A DNA stretch of 64,000 bases from Cognaticolwellia beringensis (GTDB lineage Bacteria > Pseudomonadota > Gammaproteobacteria > Enterobacterales > Alteromonadaceae). How positions within the stretch are numbered: position 1 is the stretch's first letter; the number at the start of each line of letters is the position of its first letter. Shown here in pieces: positions 1-9,577 of the stretch. Under the pieces are notes generated by a model. That model searched no databases and was not told the origin of the DNA. It worked only from the letters and a program-made list of their open reading frames with translations. A program made the translations under genes and the position numbers. Location of the stretch: contig NZ_CP020465.1 of the NCBI RefSeq assembly GCF_002076895.1, positions 2,852,001 through 2,916,000 on the forward strand. Reading direction: 5' to 3'.

Positions 1-1740
1 AACGACATTTTATTGCAAATTAACTCTCAATTAGATATTGGCTCTAGTTGGCGACTTGGTGATGCAGATCCTCGATTTATTGGTAAATCTAATGGCGGAA
101 CGGGTGCTACATCTACTACTGATGATGGTAACTTAAACTATGATAAACATGATGCCTACTCGCAAATTATCAAAGGTGTACATGATATTCAGTTGAGTAA
201 AGATAATTTTGGTGCCTTTGTTCGGGTCAAATATTGGTACGACTATGCGCTAAAAGATAAAGATGTACCTCATGGTAACTCCAATAATGGCTACACGCCT
301 AATACCCCTTTAAGTGATGATGGTTTTGAAGATAACACTAAGTTTTCAGGTCTCACCTTATTAGATGCTTATGTTTATGCTTCGTTTGATATTGGGGATT
401 CTCCATTAGATATTCGTCTAGGTAGACAAGTGGTAAGTTGGGGGGAGAGTACTTTTATTCAAGGCGGTATGAACTCATCAAATCCTTTTGATGTCGCGGC
501 CTTAAGACGTCCAGGGGCAGATTTAAAAGAAGGTATTTTACCGGTAGGCATGTTATTCGCTAATGCGGGTATTACACAAAATTTAAGTGTTGAAGCGTTT
601 TACCAGTATGAATGGGAAAAAACTCAAATTGACGGTTGTGGTACCTATTTTTCAGGTGCTGATTTTGCTGCCACGGGCTGTAACTATGTTTCTGTTGGCC
701 CCTTGGGCGACCAAGCTGGCTTAGCCGCAGGTTTAGCTGCGGAACGACAAGCTGATGTTGAGCCCGACGACGGTGGTCAATATGGTTTAGCAGCACGTTA
801 TTATTCAGAAGCGTTAAATGATACTGAATTTGGTTTATATTACATGAACATTCATTCTCGTTTGCCGCTGATTAATGCGATTAGAACAAGTATTCCATTA
901 GCGACAGGAACCGCTTCTCCAGTTTTTGTACCGAAAGCGTTTGACCCAACCGGTGGTGCGTTAGCGGCGTTAAATCCAGCTTATGACATTGAATTCCCAG
1001 AAGACTTAAAATTTTACGGTATGAGTTTTGCTACCAATGTTGGTGGTGTAGCGTTGTCGGGTGAAGTTTCTTACAAACCTGATACGCCGGTGCAAATTAG
1101 CGGACCAGAAATACTTAATGGTGTGTTATCTGAAGCACCGTTTTTACGCTATACCTCTAGGGTAACGGGTGTAGGCTATGGTCAAGAAGCAAAAGGTTGG
1201 GACGAGTTTGATGTTACCCAACTACAAATGACTGCAATTCAATTTTTTGAAAATACCATGGGCGCTTCTCGTGTTACTGTAATTGCTGAAGTTGGCGTCG
1301 TTTTAACTGATGGTGTTGAAGACTCTAACCAAAACTATGGTCGAAACTCAGTCTTTGGTTTAGGTGATTTTGACGCAGGTGGTGGCATAAATTGTACTAA
1401 TTTAGTTGCGGCAGGTAATTTGTCGGGTGATTGTCGCTCTGATGGTTATACCACCGACAGTGCTTGGGGTTACCGCCTTCGAGGTGTTTGGCAGTATTCA
1501 GATGTATTCGCTGGTGTGTCTTTAAAACCTACGTTGTCTTGGTCACACGATGTTAGCGGTTACTCGCCTGACCCAGCTCAGCAATTTCATGAAGGTCGTA
1601 AAAATTTAGGCTTTTCATTAGAAGCTGCGTATCAACAAAAATATACCTTAACAGTGGGTTATAACAACTACTCAGGTGGCAGCCATAATATCTTAGAAGA
1701 TAAAGATTTAATCTCGTTGGCTTTCGGCATTTCATACTAA
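1..1740 (+). CDS. DUF1302 family outer-membrane protein (5' end cut by window edge)
   Basis: The frame is open to the left edge, so the start codon and signal peptide lie outside the window; the TTG at 13 is not a credible start. The visible 579 codons are rich in aromatic, alternating beta-strand-like segments and end in a terminal aromatic residue (GISY), typical of an outer-membrane beta-barrel. Motifs such as RLGRQVVSWGES are characteristic of DUF1302 proteins. Members usually sit beside a DUF1329 gene, as here (53 nt to the next start), and are thought to help import or export hydrophobic compounds. The family is confident; the substrate is unknown. Confidence 0.85.
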   Translation, partial: NDILLQINSQLDIGSSWRLGDADPRFIGKSNGGTGATSTTDDGNLNYDKHDAYSQIIKGVHDIQLSKDNFGAFVRVKYWYDYALKDKDVPHGNSNNGYTPNTPLSDDGFEDNTKFSGLTLLDAYVYASFDIGDSPLDIRLGRQVVSWGESTFIQGGMNSSNPFDVAALRRPGADLKEGILPVGMLFANAGITQNLSVEAFYQYEWEKTQIDGCGTYFSGADFAATGCNYVSVGPLGDQAGLAAGLAAERQADVEPDDGGQYGLAARYYSEALNDTEFGLYYMNIHSRLPLINAIRTSIPLATGTASPVFVPKAFDPTGGALAALNPAYDIEFPEDLKFYGMSFATNVGGVALSGEVSYKPDTPVQISGPEILNGVLSEAPFLRYTSRVTGVGYGQEAKGWDEFDVTQLQMTAIQFFENTMGASRVTVIAEVGVVLTDGVEDSNQNYGRNSVFGLGDFDAGGGINCTNLVAAGNLSGDCRSDGYTTDSAWGYRLRGVWQYSDVFAGVSLKPTLSWSHDVSGYSPDPAQQFHEGRKNLGFSLEAAYQQKYTLTVGYNNYSGGSHNILEDKDLISLAFGISY

Positions 1741-1793
1741 TCCAAACCTTATATTTATTTAAGTTTGAGAAAAGTTAATAAAAGAGAATGATA

Positions 1794-3155
1794 ATGAAAA
1801 AATATATAACCACAGCAAGTTTATTAGTGTTATCAATTGCATCAAGTACCGTGTTAGCACAAGTTAGCCCTGAAGAAGCAGCAAAGTTAGGGACAAGCTT
1901 AACACCTTTAGGTGCGGTAATGTCAGCCAATGCAGCAGGCACTATACCTGCATGGACGGGTGGATTAAACAGCAAAAATACCACCAAAAGTGCAGATTCA
2001 GGTCGACCTGCACATCCGTTTGCTGAAGACAAACCGTTTATGGAAATTACGGCGGCAAATTACAGTGAATACAAAGACAACTTAAGCCCTGGGCAAATTG
2101 CCATGTTTGAAAAATATGCTGATTATAAAATGCCTATTTATAAAACAAGACGAACAGCAGCTTATTCAAGTGACTTATATGATGTTGTTAAGAAAAATGC
2201 GACAACAGCTGAGCTAGTTCAATCAGGCAATGGCATTGCTAATTTTGATACGGCAATCCCGTTTCCTATTGCAAAAAATGGTTCAGAAGTTATTTGGAAT
2301 CATATTACTCGCTATCGTGGTGGTACAGCTAAACGCTATTTGACAACCATTCCGGTGCAGTCAAATGGTTCATTTGTACCCGTAAAAATGAATGATCAAT
2401 TGGTTTGGCCTGAATTTTTGAAAGAAGGTCGTGACGCCAGTAAAGATGACAATATCTTATTCTATTACTTACAAGAAATTACAGCGCCCGCTCGTTTAAC
2501 GGGTACCGCATTGTTGGTTCATGAAACGATTGACCAAGTTAAAGAAGCGCGTAAAGCGTGGGTCTATAATGCCGGTCAACGCCGTGTTCGTCGTGCTCCT
2601 AATGTTGCTTATGACGGACCAGGTGCAGGTACCGATGGCTTAAGAGCTTCAGATAACTACGATATGTACAATGGTGCGCCAGATCGTTATAACTGGAAAT
2701 TAATTGGCAAAAAAGAGCTATATATTCCTTATAACTCTTATAACTTACTTGATACCACTGCAAAATATGAAAACCTAATTCAGCAAGGTCATTTAAATGC
2801 TGACTATTTAAGATACGAGTTACACCGTGTTTGGCAAGTTGAAGCGACATTAAAAGAAGATGCGCGACATATTTATGCTAAACGTACGTTCTTTATTGAC
2901 GAAGATACGTGGGGTGCCTCTGTTATTGATCAATATGATGGTCGTGGAGAGTTATGGAAATTATCAGAAGCTCATAACATTCAATTTTATGATGTTGATA
3001 CCCCTTGGATGGTCGCTGAAACTTTACACGACTTAAACTCTGGCCGTTATTTGGTTACCGGTTTAAGTAATGAAGAACCAACTTTTATGATATTTGGCGA
3101 AAAAGTTAAGCGAACAGACTTTTCTACTTCTGCACTGAGACGCCTAGGTAGATAA
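1794..3155 (+). CDS. DUF1329 family periplasmic protein
   Basis: About 453 residues with an N-terminal signal peptide (MKKYITTASLLVLSIAS, probable cleavage after VLA). It matches the DUF1329 family, LolA-like periplasmic proteins that pair with DUF1302 barrels. The upstream ATG at 1788 is possible, but the purine-rich AAAGAGA stretch lies six bases before the ATG at 1794, so that start is preferred. It directly follows the DUF1302 gene and is followed by a terminator, so the two probably form the end of one transcript. The role, lipid or hydrophobic substrate handling in the periplasm, is inferred from the family. Confidence 0.85.
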   Translation: MKKYITTASLLVLSIASSTVLAQVSPEEAAKLGTSLTPLGAVMSANAAGTIPAWTGGLNSKNTTKSADSGRPAHPFAEDKPFMEITAANYSEYKDNLSPGQIAMFEKYADYKMPIYKTRRTAAYSSDLYDVVKKNATTAELVQSGNGIANFDTAIPFPIAKNGSEVIWNHITRYRGGTAKRYLTTIPVQSNGSFVPVKMNDQLVWPEFLKEGRDASKDDNILFYYLQEITAPARLTGTALLVHETIDQVKEARKAWVYNAGQRRVRRAPNVAYDGPGAGTDGLRASDNYDMYNGAPDRYNWKLIGKKELYIPYNSYNLLDTTAKYENLIQQGHLNADYLRYELHRVWQVEATLKEDARHIYAKRTFFIDEDTWGASVIDQYDGRGELWKLSEAHNIQFYDVDTPWMVAETLHDLNSGRYLVTGLSNEEPTFMIFGEKVKRTDFSTSALRRLGR

Positions 3156-3170
3156 CAAAAATAACACCGT

Positions 3171-3220
3171 ACTGATTAATATTGTTGAATGTCTGTTCAA
3201 GAGTATTAATCAGTTTTTTT
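3171..3220 (+). terminator. Rho-independent terminator after the DUF1329 gene
   Basis: The arms ACTGATTAATA and TATTAATCAGT flank a loop of about 28 nt and are followed directly by a run of eight T. It separates the DUF1302-DUF1329 unit from the sulfatase gene. An upstream TTG start for the sulfatase frame would fall inside this hairpin, which supports the later ATG. Confidence 0.75.
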
Positions 3221-3253
3221 TGCCTTTTTTACCACTTTTTTAAGAGAAATAGC

Positions 3254-5233
3254 ATGCTAAAACCTAGTTTTCCCTTTCTTGGGTTTATATATTGTACTTT
3301 GTTAGCCGCTATGAGCACGGCCAATGCTAATACAAATACCGAGCTAAAACCTGCCAGTAAATATACTGTTGCTCATCAAGCCGAGTTATTAAAAAACTTA
3401 CCATTTAGCGACAAGCTTGATTTTACTTTGGCTGAAAAAGGCTTAATTAAGCGACCTGACAAACTCATTATTAAAGACCAAGCAGGTAATGTAGTTTGGG
3501 AACTGGGCAACTATAAATTTTTACTCGATAACAAGAACATTGACACAGTAAATCCCAGTTTAATGCGCCAAGCAAAGTTAAATATGGCTTATGGCTTGTA
3601 TCAAGTCACCGATCGTATTTATCAGGTTAGAGGCTATGATTTAGCCAATATTACCTTTATAAAAGGTGATAGCGGTTGGATTATATTCGACCCTTTATTA
3701 ACGGCAGCGACTTCCAGAGCTGCATTGGCTTTAGTAACGCAAGAGTTAGGCGAATTTCCAGTCAAGGCTGTGGTTTACAGTCATGCCCATGCTGATCATT
3801 TTGGTGGCGTAAAAGGCGTGGTTAGCCAAGCACAGGTTGACTCAGGTGAAGTTGAAATTATTGCACCTCGTGGTTTTATGGAACATGCCATTAAAGAAAA
3901 TGTATTAGCCGGTAATGCCATGACACGTCGCGCCACTTATCAATATGGTAATGCGCTAGCAAAAGGTGCTAAAGGGCAAGTTGATGCCGCTATTGGTAAA
4001 GGCTTATCAACGGGTTACATTGGGTTGATCACGCCAACTCGAGAAATTTTGGCTGATGAAGAAACCCTCGTTGTTGATGGTATTGAAATGGTGATGCAAA
4101 ACACACCGGGTACTGAATCACCTGCGGAAATGAATACTTATTTCCCGCAATTTAAAACCTTATGGTTGGCTGAAAACGTCACCGGCACATTACATAATGT
4201 TTATACTCTTCGTGGTGCTGAAGTACGAGATTCGCAAGCGTGGAGTAAATTTATCAATAAAGTTATTTACCGATTTGCTAATGACAGCGATGTCATGTTT
4301 GCTTCACATTCTTGGCCTAGATGGGGGAAAGAGTACATCGTTGAAGTATTGGAAAAACAACGTGACATGTACGGTTTTTTACATGATAAAACCTTAAATC
4401 TTGCCAATAAAGGTGTCACCATTAATGAGATACACAACCAACTCGCAGTGCCTGATGTGTTAGCGCACCAATGGTATAATCGCGGTTATCATGGCACTTA
4501 TTCTCATAATGTCAGAGGTATTATTAATAAATACCTAGGTTTTTATGACTCTAATCCCGCCAACCTTAATAAATTGAGCCCGACTGAATCATCAGTGAAA
4601 TATGTTGAGTTAATGGGGGGGGCAGAAAACATAATAGCACAGGCGAGAAAAGCGTTTAAAAAAGGCGAATATCGCTGGGTAGCCGAGTTATTAAACCATT
4701 TAGTTTTTGCACAGCCAGACAATATAAAAGCAAAGCACTTGCAAGCCGACACGTTAGAGCAATTAGGTTATCAGGCAGAAAATGCGGGCTGGCGTAATAG
4801 TTATTTAGCAGCAGCTTTTGAGTTACGACACGGAGTCCCTAAAACAGCAAAAGCTACCAAAGGTGGACCAGATATGATCAAAGCAATGAGCAGTGAGCTT
4901 ATTTTTGATTACCTTGGTGTACGTTTAAATAGCGATAAAGCCTTGGCACATCAATTTAAAATTAATGTTGTGTTTCCTGACCGCAATGAAAAATTCTTAT
5001 TAGAACTTAAGAACGCGCATTTAAATAACATTGAAAACGTACAAGACAAAACAGCAGACTTAACCGTAACGATTAATCGAAAAGACTTAAACTTTTTATT
5101 GCTAAAACAAGTGTCATTTCAGGAGCTAGTTGAATCAGGAAAAATGCAGCTCGACGGTAATGGTCAAGTCTTTGGACAATTGTTAATGATGATGGATGAA
5201 TTTCCATTCTGGTTTAATATTGTTACACCTTAA
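3254..5233 (+). CDS. Secreted SdsA-type alkyl sulfatase (metallo-beta-lactamase fold)
   Basis: The 659-residue protein starts with a signal peptide ending near ANA. The zinc-binding motif HAHADH is at residues 177-182, followed by further typical elements (WLAENVTGT with a Glu ligand, ASHSWPRWG with a His ligand). A central helical dimerisation domain (about 390-530) and a C-terminal SCP2-like domain (about 540-655) complete the three-domain layout of SdsA1-type alkyl sulfatases, which release the alcohol and sulfate from alkyl sulfate esters. The start at 3254 is chosen for AAGAGA six bases upstream and because an earlier in-frame TTG lies in a terminator. The next gene, a GMC oxidoreductase, could oxidise the released alcohol. 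The true substrate is not known. Confidence 0.88.
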   Translation: MLKPSFPFLGFIYCTLLAAMSTANANTNTELKPASKYTVAHQAELLKNLPFSDKLDFTLAEKGLIKRPDKLIIKDQAGNVVWELGNYKFLLDNKNIDTVNPSLMRQAKLNMAYGLYQVTDRIYQVRGYDLANITFIKGDSGWIIFDPLLTAATSRAALALVTQELGEFPVKAVVYSHAHADHFGGVKGVVSQAQVDSGEVEIIAPRGFMEHAIKENVLAGNAMTRRATYQYGNALAKGAKGQVDAAIGKGLSTGYIGLITPTREILADEETLVVDGIEMVMQNTPGTESPAEMNTYFPQFKTLWLAENVTGTLHNVYTLRGAEVRDSQAWSKFINKVIYRFANDSDVMFASHSWPRWGKEYIVEVLEKQRDMYGFLHDKTLNLANKGVTINEIHNQLAVPDVLAHQWYNRGYHGTYSHNVRGIINKYLGFYDSNPANLNKLSPTESSVKYVELMGGAENIIAQARKAFKKGEYRWVAELLNHLVFAQPDNIKAKHLQADTLEQLGYQAENAGWRNSYLAAAFELRHGVPKTAKATKGGPDMIKAMSSELIFDYLGVRLNSDKALAHQFKINVVFPDRNEKFLLELKNAHLNNIENVQDKTADLTVTINRKDLNFLLLKQVSFQELVESGKMQLDGNGQVFGQLLMMMDEFPFWFNIVTP

Positions 5234-5273
5234 TTAACTGACTTCAGCCCATTGAATAATAGAGGTATTTGTT

Positions 5274-6899
5274 TTGCAAACTCAAACAAAAAAAATTAAT
5301 GAATTTGATTACATCATTGTTGGCGCTGGTTCAGCAGGTTGTGTATTAGCGAATAGACTGAGTGAAAATGGTCAACACAGTGTGTGTTTATTAGAAGCCG
5401 GTAGTAACAACAACAGCATGTTAGTTAATACCCCAGGCGCTTTTGCTGCCTTTATGTTTTTGAAAAAATTCAATTGGAGTTTTAACGCTAAGCCTAAGCG
5501 AGATATTCGCAATGGTGAAGCGCTATTTGTACCGCGTGGTAGAGGATTAGGCGGCAGCTCTGCAACCAATGCCATGCTTTATCTTCGAGGTCAGAAACAA
5601 GATTACGACCATTGGGCTGAATTAGGTAATGCGGGTTGGTCATTTGATGATATTTTGCCTTATTTTAAGAAGTCTGAAACTAATCAACGCGGAGAAAGCG
5701 AATTTCATGGCGATAGCGGGCCATTGCAAGTTACTGACCGACCGGTTTTCTATGATATTAGTAAGCGCTATATTGAGGCGGGTCAACAAGCTGGCTTTAA
5801 GTTTAGCGATGACTTTAATGGCGCTGATCAAGAAGGTGTTGGTTATTACCAGTGTACGATAAAAGATGGCAAGCGCTGTTCTGCCGCTCATGCCTACTTA
5901 TTGCCGATACTAGCCAGAGAAAACTTGACGGTAATTACCGATGCGCAGGTAAGAAAAGTGCTAATAAAAGACCAACAAGCGCATGGCGTTGATGTTTTTA
6001 TTAAAGGTGAATTAAACACAATAACCGCGAAAAAAGAGGTAATTTTAAGTGGTGGAAGTATCGCTTCCCCTCAGTTATTAATGCTTTCAGGTATTGGTGA
6101 CAAAAATGAACTAACACCGCATGGTATTGAATGTTTACATGAACTCAAAGGCGTTGGAAAAAATCTGCGAGAACATGTAGATGCTTGCGTGTTAGTCAAA
6201 AGTAAAAAAACAGACGGCTTTACCGCATCAGCAACAGGTTTACTGAAAATGCTGCCAGACGTGATTAAATATATAACGACTAAAAAAGGTAAGCTGGCTA
6301 ATAGCATTCTTGAAGCGGGTGGTTTTATTAAGTCGAACGAAGATGCCCAAAGACCTGATATTCAATTGCATATGTTGCCTTTGTTATATGACGATAATGG
6401 TCGAGATTTTAAGCTGCTATCTCAGCATGGTTTTTCATGTCATGTTTGTGTTTTGCGCCCTGAAAGCACAGGAACGGTATCGCTAAAATCAGCTAATTAT
6501 AAAGATGCACCAGAGATTGATTTTAATTTCTTTTCTGATCAATCAGGTAAAGATAAAGCAGTATTGATTAATGGTATGCGCCAACTACGTAAAATATTAA
6601 CCGCGGAAGCATTAGCCGAGCATTACGACAATGAACTGCACCCAGGCAACGCTTTTGAGACTGACGAACAAGTTTTTGCAAAAGCAAAAGAGCGCTTAGG
6701 TACTGTTTATCATCCGGTAGGTACCTGCAAAATGGGTCATGATGATATGGCGGTGGTCGATAGCCAGTTAAAAGTGCATGGCATCGAAAATCTTCGCGTG
6801 GTTGACGCTTCTATTATGCCAACGCTTATCAGTGGTAACACCAATGCGCCTACGATGGCGATTGCCGAAAAAGCGTCAGATATGATCTTAGCGTCTTAA
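5274..6899 (+). CDS. GMC family FAD-dependent alcohol/choline-type dehydrogenase
   Basis: The 541-residue flavoprotein has the FAD dinucleotide motif GAGSAG at residues 17-22, the GMC signature RGRGLGGSSATNAM, and C-terminal catalytic elements YHPVGTCKMG and SGNTNAPTMAIAE. Length and motifs match bacterial GMC oxidoreductases such as AlkJ and BetA, which oxidise alcohols to aldehydes and pass electrons to the respiratory chain. There is no signal peptide. TTG at 5274 is used as start because AGAGGT lies seven bases upstream and no ATG is suitably placed. It lies 40 nt after the alkyl sulfatase, suggesting a pathway from sulfate ester to alcohol to aldehyde; this link is inference. Confidence 0.88.
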   Translation: MQTQTKKINEFDYIIVGAGSAGCVLANRLSENGQHSVCLLEAGSNNNSMLVNTPGAFAAFMFLKKFNWSFNAKPKRDIRNGEALFVPRGRGLGGSSATNAMLYLRGQKQDYDHWAELGNAGWSFDDILPYFKKSETNQRGESEFHGDSGPLQVTDRPVFYDISKRYIEAGQQAGFKFSDDFNGADQEGVGYYQCTIKDGKRCSAAHAYLLPILARENLTVITDAQVRKVLIKDQQAHGVDVFIKGELNTITAKKEVILSGGSIASPQLLMLSGIGDKNELTPHGIECLHELKGVGKNLREHVDACVLVKSKKTDGFTASATGLLKMLPDVIKYITTKKGKLANSILEAGGFIKSNEDAQRPDIQLHMLPLLYDDNGRDFKLLSQHGFSCHVCVLRPESTGTVSLKSANYKDAPEIDFNFFSDQSGKDKAVLINGMRQLRKILTAEALAEHYDNELHPGNAFETDEQVFAKAKERLGTVYHPVGTCKMGHDDMAVVDSQLKVHGIENLRVVDASIMPTLISGNTNAPTMAIAEKASDMILAS

Positions 6900-6932
6900 C
6901 TGAACTTCGCATATTAAAACAGGAATTAGTAG

Positions 6933-7223
6933 ATGTTAAAGTTAGTTATATACAGCCTTAAAGCTTTACTGACGGGGTTATGGAGCTTCGCAATATTAGG
7001 TTTATTATCCTTGTCACCGCTGCCAACAGAAGTTCAGCTTTATGTTTCGCTATTAGCTTGTGTTGTTCTTTTAGTGCACTATATTGAGTTTTTCGCCATG
7101 AAAAATAAATTTAAAAACCAAAGTGGCTTAGCAATGAACTTTCTACAAACTATGCTTTGGGGGTTTGGTTATTGGCTACCGATATTGAAGCACGCCACTG
7201 AAGAAGTAGATCAAAGAAAATAA
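6933..7223 (+). CDS. Small membrane protein, DUF1145-like
   Basis: The 96 residues contain two or three hydrophobic segments (about 8-28, 32-52 and a weaker one near 70-88). The arrangement with the element LLVHYIEFFAMKNK and a terminal WLPILKH resembles DUF1145 (YhhL-type) inner-membrane proteins of unknown function. AGGAA is seven bases before the ATG. It is the last gene before a terminator and probably shares a transcript with the GMC gene 33 nt upstream. The family assignment is moderate. Confidence 0.65.
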   Translation: MLKLVIYSLKALLTGLWSFAILGLLSLSPLPTEVQLYVSLLACVVLLVHYIEFFAMKNKFKNQSGLAMNFLQTMLWGFGYWLPILKHATEEVDQRK

Positions 7224-7249
7224 CGACGGGTTTACAGTCATTATTAATA

Positions 7250-7284
7250 AAGACCACAGTAAGGAGATGGGCTGTGGTCTTTTC
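7250..7284 (+). terminator. Rho-independent terminator
   Basis: AAGACCACAG pairs with CTGTGGTCTT, followed by TTC. It closes the plus-strand run of the sulfatase, GMC and DUF1145-like genes. Confidence 0.8.
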
Positions 7285-7370
7285 TTGTGGTTAACACCAA
7301 TACCAAGCAGGTCATTTATTTAATCTATTAGGTATTGCTTTTAAATAGCACGAAGAGAATATTAACGCAT

Positions 7371-7401
7371 AAAAAAGGGGGTACATAATGAATGTAACCC
7401 C
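7371..7401 (-). terminator. Rho-independent terminator (minus strand) for the lipoprotein gene
   Basis: On the minus strand GGGGTTACAT pairs with ATGTACCCCC (one mismatch) and is followed by six T. It lies 35 nt past the lipoprotein stop codon. Confidence 0.7.
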
Positions 7402-7435
7402 TTATATCAATCAAAACGTTTGACAATAATCTAGG

Positions 7436-9577
7436 CTATTCGAAACGCCCAAAAGTTATATTGTCGAAGTAGTTCACGGTATCAGAAGCTCTACCATCCA
7501 TAAAGTCAGGGAAAACTATCACCGAATCAATATTAATCGTTTCAGCTGAACCAATGCGGCTAGTGAAATCAAAAGTAAGCTCTTCCCATTCATTAATTTT
7601 GGTATTAGCTACTTTAATTTCAGGTTGTGCCGCTGCGCCAACTGAGAACTTCAAAGCCACATCGCTGATCACAGACTTATATACCATGATTTTAACAATG
7701 CTATTTGTAGCATCCATAGTGAAAGGCGTAGTATTCGCCGCTGTAGTTTCAGTGCCGGCCCAAGCTTGACCTGTCATTCTAGCTGTAAACATTGCAACAG
7801 TTGCTGAATTATTAGCCGTTGAAGATGCAGGGTTAGCAACAAACGCTAATGCCGGATTATCTTCATTTTCAAAAACCGCCCAAGTAAAATCACTGCCTAG
7901 TCCGGCAACTTCAAAATCGTAAGGTGTGCCTTCAGCGACAAAACTTCCTGCAACCGTTTCTTCAGCCTCAGGGGTTGTGAAATCATCAAAATAGAAAGTC
8001 CAATTAGCCGCATCAGTATCAGCGTCACCCATCACGCCATTATCAAAAATTAATGTAAGTCTGGTCTCACTACTACTGACAGCACCGGTAAAGTCAAAGC
8101 TTAATTCTTCCCAACCCGAGCCAGTATGAATGACTGTTCTTTCTGCGTTAACATCGTCAAATTTAACCAAAACTGGTACGGCACGCGAAGCCCAAACTTT
8201 CATCGTAATTATACTGTTTGCTGGGATTGCCACTGGTGTAGGCAATGTAAGGGTAGAACCCCCCCATGTTTCGCCAGCAAATTTTTGCATTTGTCCAACT
8301 TGAGCACTTGTATTAATGCCGGTTGATTGTGGGTTAGCAACAACCATTGCCATGCCGCCATTAAAATCACCAAATGTATAAGTGTCAGAGGCTGCTTCAA
8401 AGTCATTTACAACGGTAGAGCCAGGTGTAGTAACGACTTCTGGCGCAGCAGGGGTAGTGAAATCATCAAAGTAGAAAGTCCAATTAGCCGCATCAGCTTC
8501 AGCATCTCCCATGATGCCATTATCAAAAATTAACGTAAGTCTGCTCTCTCCAGTACTCGTGGCACCCGTGAAGTCAAAACTTAGCGCTTCCCAACCTGAA
8601 CCGGAATGCGTAACCGTTCTTTCAGCGTTCATATCGTCAAACTTAACTAGTACATCTACTGAACGTGATGACCAAACTTTCAGGGTAACCATGCTGTCTG
8701 CGGGGATTGTTACGGGTGTAGCCAATGTTAGGGTAGAACCACCCCATGTTTCGCCGGCAAATTTTTGCATTTGTCCCACCTGAAGACTGGTATTTATGCC
8801 AGTAGCTTCTGGGTTTGCAACAACCATTGCCATGCCGCCATTGAAGTCACCAAAGGTATATGTTTCAGGCGCATTTTCAAATGAAACAACATCTACTGTA
8901 GCTACCGCATCTGCATCCTCAACCATAATATTGAAGGTTTGTGCTGTATCGTCAGTTTCATCAGAAACAGTTAAGGTAATCGCTGTAGTGGCAACATCAC
9001 CAGATGCTGGCGTACCTGACAATATGCCGGTTGCTGCATCAAAGGTTAACCAAGAAAGTTCGCTAGGTATGGTGGTCGACATGGTTAACATATCATTATC
9101 AGCATCTGTTGCTATCAATGTATAAGTGTAGGCTTCGCCAACTGTTGCACTTGTTATTGCCATACTGGTGATGACAGGGGCATTATTTTCTGTAATTGGC
9201 ATGGTCACTGAAATGGTAAAAGATTGCGTTACCTCTAGCGTGCCATCACTCACCGTTAATGTAATAGCATGGTTGCCTGAGTCGCCTTCTGCTGGTGTGC
9301 CGCTTAATATGCCCGTTGCGCTATCAAATGAAAGCCACGTCGGTAAATTAGTCGCTGAAGATGTTAACGCGTCACCGTCCACATCACTTGATACTAACGT
9401 ATAGGAATATAGAGAGCCTGCTACCACCGTGTTAATTTCAGTGCTAGAAATTACTGGTGCTGAGTTTTCGACTGGATCTGGTGCTTTTTTTGAATCAGAA
9501 CCCCCACAAGCACTCAGGGCTAGGCCTAAACTTAGGGTGATAATTGTTTTGACAAATTTATTCTTAGATGTATTCAT
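7436..9577 (-). CDS. Lipoprotein with two Ig-like (He_PIG) domains and three carbohydrate-binding-like modules
   Basis: The 713-residue protein has a lipoprotein signal peptide with lipobox LSAC (Cys24). Two He_PIG/cadherin-like repeats follow (about 38-125 and 130-220), each with the LPTWLSFDSATGILSGTP-type core. Then come two nearly identical modules of about 145 residues (about 229-372 and 389-532) containing VGQMQKFAGETWGGSTLTL and NWTFYFDDFT, and a divergent third (about 552-709). These resemble the beta-sandwich binding modules found on secreted glycanases of marine bacteria, but no catalytic domain is present. A surface glycan-binding role is inferred. The ATG at 9577 is preferred over the TTG at 9589 because GGGAAAG precedes it. 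Confidence 0.8.
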   Translation of the reverse strand: MNTSKNKFVKTIITLSLGLALSACGGSDSKKAPDPVENSAPVISSTEINTVVAGSLYSYTLVSSDVDGDALTSSATNLPTWLSFDSATGILSGTPAEGDSGNHAITLTVSDGTLEVTQSFTISVTMPITENNAPVITSMAITSATVGEAYTYTLIATDADNDMLTMSTTIPSELSWLTFDAATGILSGTPASGDVATTAITLTVSDETDDTAQTFNIMVEDADAVATVDVVSFENAPETYTFGDFNGGMAMVVANPEATGINTSLQVGQMQKFAGETWGGSTLTLATPVTIPADSMVTLKVWSSRSVDVLVKFDDMNAERTVTHSGSGWEALSFDFTGATSTGESRLTLIFDNGIMGDAEADAANWTFYFDDFTTPAAPEVVTTPGSTVVNDFEAASDTYTFGDFNGGMAMVVANPQSTGINTSAQVGQMQKFAGETWGGSTLTLPTPVAIPANSIITMKVWASRAVPVLVKFDDVNAERTVIHTGSGWEELSFDFTGAVSSSETRLTLIFDNGVMGDADTDAANWTFYFDDFTTPEAEETVAGSFVAEGTPYDFEVAGLGSDFTWAVFENEDNPALAFVANPASSTANNSATVAMFTARMTGQAWAGTETTAANTTPFTMDATNSIVKIMVYKSVISDVALKFSVGAAAQPEIKVANTKINEWEELTFDFTSRIGSAETINIDSVIVFPDFMDGRASDTVNYFDNITFGRFE
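7981..8890 (-). repeat. Tandem 480-bp coding duplication in the lipoprotein gene
   Basis: Two in-frame copies lie 480 bp (160 codons) apart, about 7981-8410 and 8461-8890. They are very similar in nucleotide as well as protein sequence, for example around the FYFDDFT codons at both copies, which points to a recent internal duplication. Confidence 0.8.

Noticed and set aside
3182..3253. N-terminal extension of the sulfatase frame from a TTG start
   Set aside because: The TTG lies within the terminator hairpin and the signal peptide begins at the later ATG with a good ribosome-binding site.
8796..9404. Plus-strand ORFs antisense to the lipoprotein gene
   Set aside because: They are by-products of the repetitive codon pattern of the opposite strand and lack start signals.
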